From contig CALQEU020000005.1 of the NCBI GenBank assembly GCA_943329665.2, positions 1-64,000 on the forward strand: 64,000 bases of DNA. The letters run 5' to 3'. The translations under genes and the position numbers were made by a program. The notes under the pieces are model-generated. The model was not told the DNA's origin and ran no database searches. It was given only the letters and a program-made list of their open reading frames with translations. This DNA comes from JAJTFW01 sp903922455 (GTDB lineage: Bacteria; Bacteroidota; Bacteroidia; AKYH767-A; OLB10). Positions 42,904 to 50,777 of this stretch are shown here, piece after piece; the stretch's first letter is position 1; the number at the start of each line of letters is the position of its first letter.

Positions 42904-42945
42904 AAACGTTTCATAAAAAATAAAATGATTTTATATGAAACGTTT
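42904..42945. other. Perfect 12-bp inverted repeat with nested palindrome
   Basis: AAACGTTTCATA (42904-42915) and TATGAAACGTTT (42934-42945) flank an 18-base loop that itself contains TAAAAT-G-ATTTTA. It lies 90 bases after the lipoprotein gene. No T-run follows, so it could be a regulator site or cruciform. Confidence 0.55.
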
Positions 42946-43061
42946 GAATGAGTGATAACTACTTGAATCACCATTTCCATTTAAAATATGACTGTATGTC
43001 GTCAAACCGAAGCTCACCGATTTGCATTTAATTTAAGGGGATACTTTTATCAAACATAATT

Positions 43062-43239
43062 CTATTTTCTGCCTTTATTATCATTGTTGACGATCTGCAA
43101 AGCCCAAAGCTTATTTCCCCGAAACCAAATCACTTCGCCACGATGAGCACTATTGTAGTAAAAGTTCAAAATCAACCTTTTTAATCGAAAATCACTACCT
43201 TTATAAAACTTAATGAGGGTTGCTATGTTATATTCATAG
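43062..43239 (-). pseudogene. Possible decayed gene fragment, minus strand
   Basis: On the minus strand a frame of about 55 codons with no ATG ends at TAG (43064-43062). The last residues read FYYNSAHRGEVIWFRGN then KLWALQIV, reminiscent of the C-terminal end of DUF5680-like proteins (G-E-x-V-x-x-x-x-G-x-x-x-W-x-[ML]). The frame is closed upstream by TAA. This is a weak resemblance and may be a lost gene's tail. Confidence 0.3.
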
Positions 43240-43268
43240 TTTAGTTATAGGGATTCAAACAATAAAAA

Positions 43269-44414
43269 ATGGATGGAATAAATTTTGACTTTGGTAAAGG
43301 TTTTATTTTTAGTAAGCATATTCCAAAAGATGTAACGCCCTTTGATCGCATTTTTGATATTTTCAAAGATCTACTCACTCATTCTTCTGGTGATATTGAG
43401 GAAGCTTTTGATTGGCTCAAAATGCTGGATAAAGAATACAACATTTTTACGGACGATTATACGTTCGCAGATTTTGAAGCTGACTTAAAGAAAAAGGGTT
43501 ATATTAAGGAAGAGATCGAGCCTGGTGAAGAAGGAGAAAAGGGCGAAGGAAGCGGTAAAAAATTATTGACGGCTAAGATGGAATCGGCACTTCGTGAATT
43601 TGCACTCGACCAAATTTTTGGTAAGTTAAAAAAGAGCGGCATCGGGAATCATCGTACATCTAAATTAGGCGTTGGCGACGAGCGGGAGGGCGAAACCAGA
43701 AGCTATCAGTATGGCGATGATATGGCGGTGATTAATATGACCGAAAGTCTAAAAAATGCACAAATCAACCACGGAATAAATGATTTACAGTTAACCGAAA
43801 ATGATTTGATTGTAGAGGAATCAAAACACAAAGCTCAAATGAGCACTGTGTTGATGATTGACATCAGTCACTCGATGATCCTCTACGGCGAAGATAGAAT
43901 TACTCCGGCTAAAAAAGTAGCTATGGCTCTGGTAGAGCTCATTCATCGGAAATACCCAAAAGATACTATTGATATTATTGTGTTTGGCGATGAAGCATGG
44001 CCCATACAAATAAAAGATTTGCCGTATTTAAAAGTAGGTCCTTACCACACGAACACCGTGGCAGGTTTAGAATTGGCGATGGATATTTTACGACGAAAAA
44101 GAAATACCAACAAACAAATTTTTATGATTACCGATGGCAAGCCGAGCTGTGTTCGTTTACCTGATGGTGAGTTTTATAAAAACAGTAATGGATTAGATGA
44201 AATGATTGTCAATTTATGCTTAAACAAAGCAGCGCAAGCGCGAAAACTAAAAATACCCATCACAACTTTTATGATTGCGCAGGACCCTTACCTAAGAAGA
44301 TTCATTGAACTGTTTACCGCACAAAACAAAGGAAAAGCATTTTTAACCGGACTGAAAGGGTTAGGCGAAATGATTTTTGAAGACTACGAAAAAAATAGAA
44401 TTAAAAAGATATAA
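43269..44414 (+). CDS. VWA-domain protein paired with a MoxR/BchI-type ATPase
   Basis: A 381-residue cytosolic protein. Residues about 190-370 are a von Willebrand A domain with an intact MIDAS start, DISHS (Asp198, Ser200, Ser202), and Thr and Asp residues in later loops (HTNTVAG, MITDGKPS). The N-terminus is helical and acidic (EEIEPGEEGEKGEGSGKK). It is followed after 20 bases by a chelatase-like AAA+ gene. Such VWA-AAA pairs (CoxE/ViaA or BchD/BchI-like) act as chaperone or metal-insertion machines, but the target is unknown. It is not adjacent to any chelatase substrate gene. Confidence 0.82.
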   Translation: MDGINFDFGKGFIFSKHIPKDVTPFDRIFDIFKDLLTHSSGDIEEAFDWLKMLDKEYNIFTDDYTFADFEADLKKKGYIKEEIEPGEEGEKGEGSGKKLLTAKMESALREFALDQIFGKLKKSGIGNHRTSKLGVGDEREGETRSYQYGDDMAVINMTESLKNAQINHGINDLQLTENDLIVEESKHKAQMSTVLMIDISHSMILYGEDRITPAKKVAMALVELIHRKYPKDTIDIIVFGDEAWPIQIKDLPYLKVGPYHTNTVAGLELAMDILRRKRNTNKQIFMITDGKPSCVRLPDGEFYKNSNGLDEMIVNLCLNKAAQARKLKIPITTFMIAQDPYLRRFIELFTAQNKGKAFLTGLKGLGEMIFEDYEKNRIKKI

Positions 44415-44434
44415 TAAAAAAGATATTCGGCGAT

Positions 44435-45856
44435 ATGAAGCAAGAAATTACATTTAAAGAACTGAAAGCATCGGGTTATGTTGATCGCAGCATCAACGAA
44501 GAAATGAAGGCCAATTTAACTCAAAAATTAAGAGCTAAATTACCCGTTTTTGAAGGCTTATGGGGATACGAAGACACCGTGATCCCTCAATTAAAAAAAG
44601 CCATTTTAGCTGGACATCATATCAATTTGTTGGGTTTACGCGGACAAGCCAAAACTAGAATTGCTCGAAATATGATTGAGTTGTTGGATGAATACATGCC
44701 CATCGTAAAAGGTTCTGAAATCAACGACAATCCGTATCAACCCATTTCAAAATACGCGAAAGATGTCTTAGCTGAACTGGCAGAAAACACACCCATCGCG
44801 TGGGTGCATCGCAATGATCGATTCTTTGAAAAGTTGGCGACACCCGATGTAAATGTTTCTGATTTAATAGGTGATATTGATCCCATAAAAGCAGCTACTC
44901 TAAAACTGCCATACTCTGATGAGAGAGTCCTCCACTATGGAATGATTCCACGAGCCAATCGTTGCATTTTTGTGATCAATGAATTGCCCGATTTACAAGC
45001 AAGAATACAAGTTTCTCTGTTCAATATTTTACAAGAAGGAGACATCCAAATTCGAGGCTTTCAGTTGAGAATGCCTTTAGATATTCAATTCATTTTCACT
45101 GCCAATCCAGAAGATTATACCAATAGAGGAAGCATTGTTACTCCCTTGAAAGATAGAATTGGATCACAAATTTTCACCCATTATCCAAAAACAATTGCGC
45201 TCGCTCGAAAAATTACTGAGCAAGAAGCGCAACTTTCAGTAGAGGACAAAGACGCTATTGTGATGAGTGAGATAGCCAGGGATTTACTAGAACAAGTTGC
45301 ATTTACGGCAAGAGACAGTGAATATGTAAATGCAAAAAGTGGTGTGAGTGCACGTTTAACCATCAGTGCCATGGAAAACTTAATGGCGGCAGCAAAACTC
45401 CGATTAATAGAAACAGGGGCCGAAAAAACAGCCATTCGCTTAGTTGATTTTAGCTCTATCATTCCAGCCATCACCGGTAAAATTGAATTGGTTTATGAGG
45501 GCGAACAAGAAGGCGCTGCGGAAGTTGCTCAGCTACTCATCGATCAAGCCATCGTCAACGAATTTGAAAAGCTCTTTCCTAAAATTCCTAAGTTAGAAAA
45601 GCCGAATATAAAAACACCTTATACGGATGTTATTGCATGGTTTAATACAAACACATTAGAACTTAATTACACCGACACCGACAAAGATTTCAATGCATCA
45701 TTAAATAAAATTTCTCCATTAGTAAAATTAGTAAAAGAGTATTGCCCTGATTTATCTCCGCTCGATAAACTGTTTTGCATGGAGATGGTGATTTGGAGTT
45801 TATCGATTAATAAGAAATTAGATAAGATGAATAATGAAAAGTCATTTACATTTTAA
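44435..45856 (+). CDS. MoxR/magnesium chelatase-type AAA+ ATPase
   Basis: A 473-residue ATPase working with the upstream VWA protein. The P-loop is GLRGQAKT (67-74). The Walker B region is RCIFVINELPDLQ, with Asn where most ATPases have Asp; this appears to be a feature of the family, not damage. A sensor-1-like FTANPEDYTNRGSIVTPLKDRIGSQI is intact, along with the helix-bundle C-terminus. Spacing of 20 bases and the same strand indicate an operon. No terminator was seen; a convergent repeat-rich gap follows. Confidence 0.85.
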   Translation: MKQEITFKELKASGYVDRSINEEMKANLTQKLRAKLPVFEGLWGYEDTVIPQLKKAILAGHHINLLGLRGQAKTRIARNMIELLDEYMPIVKGSEINDNPYQPISKYAKDVLAELAENTPIAWVHRNDRFFEKLATPDVNVSDLIGDIDPIKAATLKLPYSDERVLHYGMIPRANRCIFVINELPDLQARIQVSLFNILQEGDIQIRGFQLRMPLDIQFIFTANPEDYTNRGSIVTPLKDRIGSQIFTHYPKTIALARKITEQEAQLSVEDKDAIVMSEIARDLLEQVAFTARDSEYVNAKSGVSARLTISAMENLMAAAKLRLIETGAEKTAIRLVDFSSIIPAITGKIELVYEGEQEGAAEVAQLLIDQAIVNEFEKLFPKIPKLEKPNIKTPYTDVIAWFNTNTLELNYTDTDKDFNASLNKISPLVKLVKEYCPDLSPLDKLFCMEMVIWSLSINKKLDKMNNEKSFTF

Positions 45857-45906
45857 ATTATAGAAGGTTACGAACTTACCAGGATGCGAAATGCGAATGA
45901 ACACGA

Positions 45907-46021
45907 TCCCGATAGCTATCGGGAGCGAAATTTATTTGTTGAGAGGCTTTCAAATTCTATCTCTTAAATTACTAACAGTTTAAACGCAGTGAGCGCAACG
46001 TTCAAGCAGTGGGCGCTGCGG
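45907..46021. repeat. Convergent intergenic palindromes
   Basis: TCCCGATAGCTATCGGGA (45907-45924) is a perfect 18-base palindrome also present at 48921-48938 (TCCCGATAGT core). 45983-46021 contains AACGCAGTGAGCGCAACG and a complementary-type GCGCTGCGG. No ORF of interest. Confidence 0.7.
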
Positions 46022-46060
46022 AAAAAATATTCGAAGTGAAATTAACTCGCATCTAAAAAA

Positions 46061-46081
46061 ATCCAACATCTAAAATCTAAC
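46061..46081. repeat. Heptamer tract overlapping a gene end
   Basis: ATCCAAC-ATCTAAA-ATCTAAC, three 7-base units (inverse of those at 20607-20655). The TAG stop of the TPR gene (46079-46077) is inside the third unit. Confidence 0.7.
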
Positions 46082-47141
46082 GTCTCACTCTCGCTAAAGC
46101 AATTTCTGCTGTTTTGTAATTAGGATTTACTTTAAGCGCTTTTTCGTAATCGGCTTGTGCTGCGGCTACGTTGCCTTGCGTTTCGTACGTGAGTCCGCGA
46201 TTAAAGTAAGCTTCTGGCCAGTTAGGATCCGCGTTGATGGCATCGTTGAAATGCACAATGGCTTGACTGTACACTTTCAAATATTGATAATGGATGTATC
46301 CTAAAGCATAATGCGCTTTTGATGCTTTTGGATTAATTTGAATGGCGCTGGTGTAATCTTGAACAGCCATATCGTAGTTTCTTTCGTTCTCTTGGTAAAA
46401 TAATCCACGACCATAAAAAGCATCTGTATTTTTAGGATTGACTCTTATCGCTCCATCATAATATTGTAGTGCTAATTTATTATTTCGGTTATGGAAAATC
46501 ATTGCCAACTGCAAATACGCATCATCAAAATTGGTTCTCTGTTCTATTGCCGTTTGAAAACTTGAAATGGCTTTTGTGGTATCGCCCAAATCTCGGTAAC
46601 ACATTCCCTTCATGAAATACGCTTTCGGATTGGTGATGTCGAGCTTTAATACTTCGTCGAGGTTCTTGATGGCCTCTTTGTATTGTTGTGCGATGAAATA
46701 TAATTCCGCTAATTTCTCATAAGCCAATTTGTTTTTCGGATCTATGCTCATGCATTTCTCTAAAGCAGCTTTTGATTTTCCTGGCTTACCAGCCGCCAAA
46801 TGTACATCTGCCAAAGTGATGAAAAAACTGGCATTGGTGGTATCCAATGAAATCACCTTTTCCATATCTAACATGGCATTAGCAACATCATTTCGTTCTA
46901 GATGTAATAGTGCACGATCATTGAAGAGTTGAGGGTTCTTTGAATCTTTCCCTATTTTGATGGAGATATCAGCAATTCTTTTTCCGATGGGTGTAGTGTC
47001 TTGTGAAGCTGTATTCGTATCATCTGATTTTTTGCTGTTGGTACAGGAAGAAAAAGAAATTCCCAAAACTATCCATCCTAAAAAGATAAAAAAGTATGGA
47101 GTGAATGAATTGAAAGGAGATCGAGTAGGGTTACATTTCAT
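46077..47141 (-). CDS. TPR repeat lipoprotein
   Basis: A 354-residue lipoprotein. The ATG at 47141 (MKCNPTRSPFNSF) is chosen because it leads into a hydrophobic signal and lipobox ISFSSC; an ATG 23 codons earlier is less likely. The mature part is tetratricopeptide repeats from about residue 70 to the end: DRALLHLERNDVANAMLDMEKVI, NPKAYFMKGMCYRDLGDTTKAI and later blocks with W/G/A-type TPR residues (about 7-8 units). It may act as an outer-membrane assembly scaffold. The TAG stop codon is formed inside a heptamer repeat. It is divergent from a T9SS cargo gene 143 bases away. Confidence 0.85.
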   Translation of the reverse strand: MKCNPTRSPFNSFTPYFFIFLGWIVLGISFSSCTNSKKSDDTNTASQDTTPIGKRIADISIKIGKDSKNPQLFNDRALLHLERNDVANAMLDMEKVISLDTTNASFFITLADVHLAAGKPGKSKAALEKCMSIDPKNKLAYEKLAELYFIAQQYKEAIKNLDEVLKLDITNPKAYFMKGMCYRDLGDTTKAISSFQTAIEQRTNFDDAYLQLAMIFHNRNNKLALQYYDGAIRVNPKNTDAFYGRGLFYQENERNYDMAVQDYTSAIQINPKASKAHYALGYIHYQYLKVYSQAIVHFNDAINADPNWPEAYFNRGLTYETQGNVAAAQADYEKALKVNPNYKTAEIALARVRR

Positions 47142-47284
47142 AGATGCTACGAAATTAAAGAAAAGCGTTATACCTGAGTCAATGTATAGTAAAATTAAAG
47201 ATTGCAGCATATCCCTAATTAAAGCGATGAAATGGAATGGTTTAATTAGATGTAAATTAATATTTTTACAGCATAAATGGAATC

Positions 47285-48580
47285 ATGAAAACACGAATCT
47301 CTATTCTTTGCCTGAGCCTATCGCTCCTCTTCCCTTTTAGCAATACGCAGGCCCAATGTACCTGGCAACCCATCTTAACAGACGGATTTGAGTATACCAC
47401 AACGATCCCAGACTTAGTGTTGGGCACTACGTATCAATCCACGCCCCAATCGTATTCTGTGCATGGAGGTAATTATTCTATGTATATGAATTTTATTGAT
47501 TGCGCAGGAGGTACAGGAACTTGTGCTGGTGCTAAAGTTTACGAAAGGAGTTTAACGGTTTGTGAGAACATGCCTGTGCGCATTAACATGTGGCTCACCA
47601 CTACTTTTAATGCGCCGCAAAGCAATATGAAAATGGTGATTCGAGACGGGAACGGATTGGTACTGGATTCAACCAACAGTGTAATTGCTTCATTAAGTCC
47701 TACGTGGACACAATACATCAGTGGATCGGTAACCTCATCTACTCCGACCTTAACGTTTACGATGTACGCGAATATAGATGGAGGGAATGGAAATGATCTC
47801 TCTGTTGATGATTTTAAATTAGAAAAATGTGCAACGGTGAGTTCTACCAGAGCTTTTTCCGTTTGTGCTAACCTCGATTCGGTTAATTTCTACTCTTCAT
47901 TAAACAACAGCCCAGTAAGCAATGGAACCTGGACAGGACCGAGTGTACTTACAAATGGCTATTGGGGTACTTATTCTCTTGGATTGAATACCCCTGGAAC
48001 TTATTTTTATTCAAGCGCACCGTATGGTACGGCTTCTGGTTGTCCCTCAAGGCTAGATACCGTGGTTGCTATTTCTTCCGCTATTCCAGTGGTGAATTTA
48101 CCAAACGATACTTCAATCTGTACCACACAATTTATATCACTTAATGCGGGCGGAGCTGGTCTTACAAGTTATTTATGGAGCACCAATGCAACTACTTCTA
48201 ATATCATTGCTTCTAGTTCTACCAATGCTAACTTATCCTATTCCGTTATAGTAACCAATCAGGCAGGATGTACGGGAAGTGACACTATAAATATTAGTTT
48301 CATTATTTGCTCAGGGATTGATGATGAAGGACAAGAAATTGAGATGAGTATTTTCCCAAATCCTTGTTCCGATTTTATTCAACTTCAATTGAGTGATCCA
48401 ATTAAGAATGAATTGAATTTCCTTTTGATGGATGTACAAGGGAAAGTGGTGATGAACGAAAAGATTTCATCTCAACAAGTGCAGTTTTCAGTGAAGGAAT
48501 TTCCGAATGGGATGTATCAATACAGGTTGATGGATGAGAAGGTGGTGAAAGAGACTGGGAAGTTGATGATTCAGAAATAA
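47285..48580 (+). CDS. T9SS type A cargo protein
   Basis: A 431-residue exported protein. A signal peptide (1-23, ends TQAQ) precedes a jelly-roll-like region (about 30-185) with FEYTTTIPDL and later strands. The middle holds Cys-containing Ig-like stretches (SFCANLD-type TRAFSVCANLDSVNFYSS, DTSICTTQFISLNAGGAG). The C-terminal about 75 residues (MSIFPNPCSDFIQLQL to KETGKLMIQK) form a type A sorting domain, including the FPNP start and NGMYQYRL strand. It is exported by T9SS. Ligand not evident. A repeat mosaic follows. Confidence 0.85.
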   Translation: MKTRISILCLSLSLLFPFSNTQAQCTWQPILTDGFEYTTTIPDLVLGTTYQSTPQSYSVHGGNYSMYMNFIDCAGGTGTCAGAKVYERSLTVCENMPVRINMWLTTTFNAPQSNMKMVIRDGNGLVLDSTNSVIASLSPTWTQYISGSVTSSTPTLTFTMYANIDGGNGNDLSVDDFKLEKCATVSSTRAFSVCANLDSVNFYSSLNNSPVSNGTWTGPSVLTNGYWGTYSLGLNTPGTYFYSSAPYGTASGCPSRLDTVVAISSAIPVVNLPNDTSICTTQFISLNAGGAGLTSYLWSTNATTSNIIASSSTNANLSYSVIVTNQAGCTGSDTINISFIICSGIDDEGQEIEMSIFPNPCSDFIQLQLSDPIKNELNFLLMDVQGKVVMNEKISSQQVQFSVKEFPNGMYQYRLMDEKVVKETGKLMIQK

Positions 48581-48610
48581 AGTTAATTCAACCAATTATA
48601 TTTAAATTTA

Positions 48611-48938
48611 GACGCAGCGTTCGCAACGTTTTTGCCGCGGACGCAGTGGTATCAAAGTCTGAAAAAAGATTGAAATCTGTTTGAGGCTACCTTTTACCAC
48701 AGAGGACACAGAGGTATTCACAGAGTACGCTGAGAAAAAAACTGTCTACAGTATGAAAGCACTAGGACTCTCGGACGATTTTTTTGTCGCTAAATTTCTC
48801 GCAAAGGCGCGAAGTCGCAAAGTTTTCTCTTCGCCAAATCTTCTCGCAATACAGCTAGATAACGAGACACTATGCTCAAAGTTTTCATAGCAGATTCAGT
48901 GAAAAAATCTGAGCGCAGCATCCCGATAGTTATCGGGA
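48611..48938. repeat. Intergenic mosaic of different repeat families
   Basis: Four distinct repeats in 330 bases: 48611-48649 with GACGCAG at both ends; 48694-48734 with the very widespread TACCACAGAGGACACAGAGG-type sequence; 48799-48822 with TCGCAAAGGCGCGAAGTCGC; and the palindrome TCCCGATAGTTATCGGGA at 48921-48938. A 69-codon frame over this area (48681-48890) is made from the repeats and is not a gene. Confidence 0.85.
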
Positions 48939-48942
48939 CACA

Positions 48943-49030
48943 ATTCACCAATTCACCAATTCACCAATCCACCAATTCTCCAATCCACCAATCCACCAAT
49001 CCACCAATCCACCAATCCACCAATTCTCCA
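48943..49030. repeat. Octamer tandem array, 11 units
   Basis: Eleven 8-base units ATYCWCCA in register: three ATTCACCA, ATCCACCA, ATTCTCCA, five ATCCACCA, ATTCTCCA. Period 8 exactly. It is the inverse strand of the octamers at 9170-9217 and 9430-9454. It lies between convergent genes. Confidence 0.95.
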
Positions 49031-49142
49031 ATTGAAATAAAGAAAGGGCAGCTCTTTCGAACCACCCTTCTCCAATTCAAAACATCATTAAACTCTAACT
49101 AGGCTACTGCATAATCAGAATAAATATTTTAGCAAACTCTCC

Positions 49143-50162
49143 TTATTGTGCGTTTGCTTTTTCCGCAATGGCAGCGCGGATTTTAGCTTCTATTTCTTCG
49201 CACATTTCAGGATTGTCGGTAAGCATATTTTTTACAGCGTCGCGACCTTGACCGATTTTTGTATCACCATAACTGAACCACGATCCCGCTTTTTTCAAGA
49301 CGTTGAATTCAACTCCTAAGTCGACGATTTCACCATTCTTAGAAATTCCTTCTCCATACATGATGTCGAATTCAGCAATACGGAAAGGTGGTGCTACTTT
49401 GTTTTTCACCACTTTTACCTTGGTGCGATTTCCAACAACTACATCACCATCTTTAATTTGTCCAATGCGACGAATATCTAAACGAACCGAAGCATAAAAC
49501 TTCAAAGCGTTACCACCGGTTGTAGTTTCTGGATTACCGAACATCACTCCAATCTTTTCACGTAATTGGTTAATGAAAATACAGCAACATCCAGTACGAC
49601 TAATAGTACCTGTCAACTTACGCAATGCTTGAGACATTAAACGCGCTTGTAAGCCCATCTTACTCTCACCCATTTCGCCTTCAATTTCTGCTTTTGGTGT
49701 TAAAGCCGCCACAGAATCAATCACGATAATATCTATCGCTCCAGAGCGAATTAAGTTTTCGGTAATTTCTAATGCTTGTTCACCATTATCAGGTTGTGAG
49801 ATCAATAAATTCTCGATGTCCACTCCTAATTTCTGTGCATAGAAACGATCGAATGCATGCTCCGCATCAATAAAGGCTGCGATTCCACCATTCTTTTGCA
49901 CGTTCGCGATAGCATGTATAGCCAACGTTGTTTTACCAGACGATTCAGGTCCGTAAATTTCAATAACTCTTCCTTTCGGAAAGCCACCTATTCCCAATGC
50001 ACTGTCTAAAGTGATAGATCCTGTTTGAATAGCATCCATTACTTCTATTGCCTCATCTCCCATACGCATGATGGTGCCCTTTCCATAGGTCTTTTCAATC
50101 TTGTCTATTGCCATTTGCAAGACTTTCATTTTCTCTTTCGCTTCCGCGGCTTCTGTTGCCAT
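49143..50162 (-). CDS. recA: Recombinase RecA
   Basis: A 339-residue recombination and SOS protein. The ATG at 50162 (MATEAAEAKEKMKVLQ) gives a normal N-terminus; an ORF start at 50288 adds 42 unrelated residues. Walker A GPESSGKTTLAI (about 65-76), DNA-binding loops L1/L2 (EIEGEMGESKMGLQARLMSQ; MFGNPETTTGGNALKFYASVRLDIRR) and the 'IDSVAALTP' block are intact. Length is usual. A gene for L31 lies upstream on the same strand with a terminator between, so recA has its own promoter. Confidence 0.97.
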   Translation of the reverse strand: MATEAAEAKEKMKVLQMAIDKIEKTYGKGTIMRMGDEAIEVMDAIQTGSITLDSALGIGGFPKGRVIEIYGPESSGKTTLAIHAIANVQKNGGIAAFIDAEHAFDRFYAQKLGVDIENLLISQPDNGEQALEITENLIRSGAIDIIVIDSVAALTPKAEIEGEMGESKMGLQARLMSQALRKLTGTISRTGCCCIFINQLREKIGVMFGNPETTTGGNALKFYASVRLDIRRIGQIKDGDVVVGNRTKVKVVKNKVAPPFRIAEFDIMYGEGISKNGEIVDLGVEFNVLKKAGSWFSYGDTKIGQGRDAVKNMLTDNPEMCEEIEAKIRAAIAEKANAQ

Positions 50163-50303
50163 GTGTTTATTTTTTTTGATTGTTAGGTAACTTTTTGGTA
50201 TGATTGCAATACGATCATTTTGACTCCAACAAATAAAAACATTTTTTTTTAAATAAACGAATTTTAAACGAATACAAGTGTTTACCAACGGAAAAATTCA
50301 TGA

Positions 50304-50335
50304 ACAAAAAAAACCGTCCCAAACGGAACGGTTTC
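50304..50335 (-). terminator. Intrinsic terminator of the L31 gene
   Basis: On the minus strand AAACCGT (50334-50328) pairs with ACGGTTT (50317-50311), with a 10-base loop, followed by a run of 8-9 T (50313-50305). It lies 22 bases after the L31 stop. Confidence 0.88.
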
Positions 50336-50357
50336 AATATAAGGGTTTTGTGTTCAA

Positions 50358-50627
50358 CTATTCTTCTCCAGCAGGCTTTTTACCTTTTTGGTAACGTGTG
50401 CGGAACTTATCAACACGACCAGCGGTATCTACCAATTTCATCTTTCCGGTATAAAACGGATGACTCATGTGTGAAATCTCAAGCTTTACTAATGGGTACT
50501 CTTTACCGTCTTCCCAAGTAATGGTGTCTTTTGAATCAATAGCAGATTTAGTCATAAACGCATAATCTGTAGAGATGTCTTTAAATATGACAAATCGGTA
50601 GTTCTTTGGATGAATTTCTTTCTTCAT
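50358..50627 (-). CDS. rpmE2: 50S ribosomal protein L31, type B
   Basis: An 89-residue ribosomal protein. MKKEIHPKNYRFVIFKDISTDY begins at 50627. It lacks the CxxC zinc motifs of type A L31, so it is the zinc-free type B; the usual GKMKLVDTAGRVDKFRTRYQ motif of the type is present. A 5' extension to 50738 in the open frame is rejected because it does not match L31. It has a well-formed promoter. Confidence 0.95.
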   Translation of the reverse strand: MKKEIHPKNYRFVIFKDISTDYAFMTKSAIDSKDTITWEDGKEYPLVKLEISHMSHPFYTGKMKLVDTAGRVDKFRTRYQKGKKPAGEE

Positions 50628-50649
50628 GGATATAATCGTAATAGGGGGG

Positions 50650-50679
50650 CAAAGATAAGTATTTTTCCGAGTTAGGCAA
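50650..50679 (-). promoter_or_regulatory. Promoter with minus-7 TATCTTTG and minus-33 TTG
   Basis: On the minus strand TTG (50679-50677) and TATCTTTG (50657-50650) are 19 bases apart, consistent with the Bacteroidota consensus. The L31 ATG is at 50627. Confidence 0.75.
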
Positions 50680-50762
50680 TAACTTATATTAATTTCTGTT
50701 AAATTTCTATCATAACCCCTCGCGCCTGCCTGCTGCAATCAGGATCAATTATTTACAAGGTG

Positions 50763-50770
50763 TATATTTG
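50763..50770 (+). promoter_or_regulatory. Bacteroidota minus-7 promoter box (TATATTTG)
   Basis: TATATTTG 7 bases before the ATG at 50778. It favours that start over an ATG at 50760, which would lie before the box. Confidence 0.55.
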
Positions 50771-50777
50771 TACCAGA

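Noticed and set aside
48681..48890. A 69-codon plus-strand frame
   Set aside because: Its sequence is the ACCACAGAGG-type and GCAAAGGCGC-type repeats read through; the peptide (FTTEDTEVFTEYAE) is a repeat translation, not a gene.
48943..49030. A CRISPR array
   Set aside because: Units are 8 bases with no spacers; no cas genes are near.
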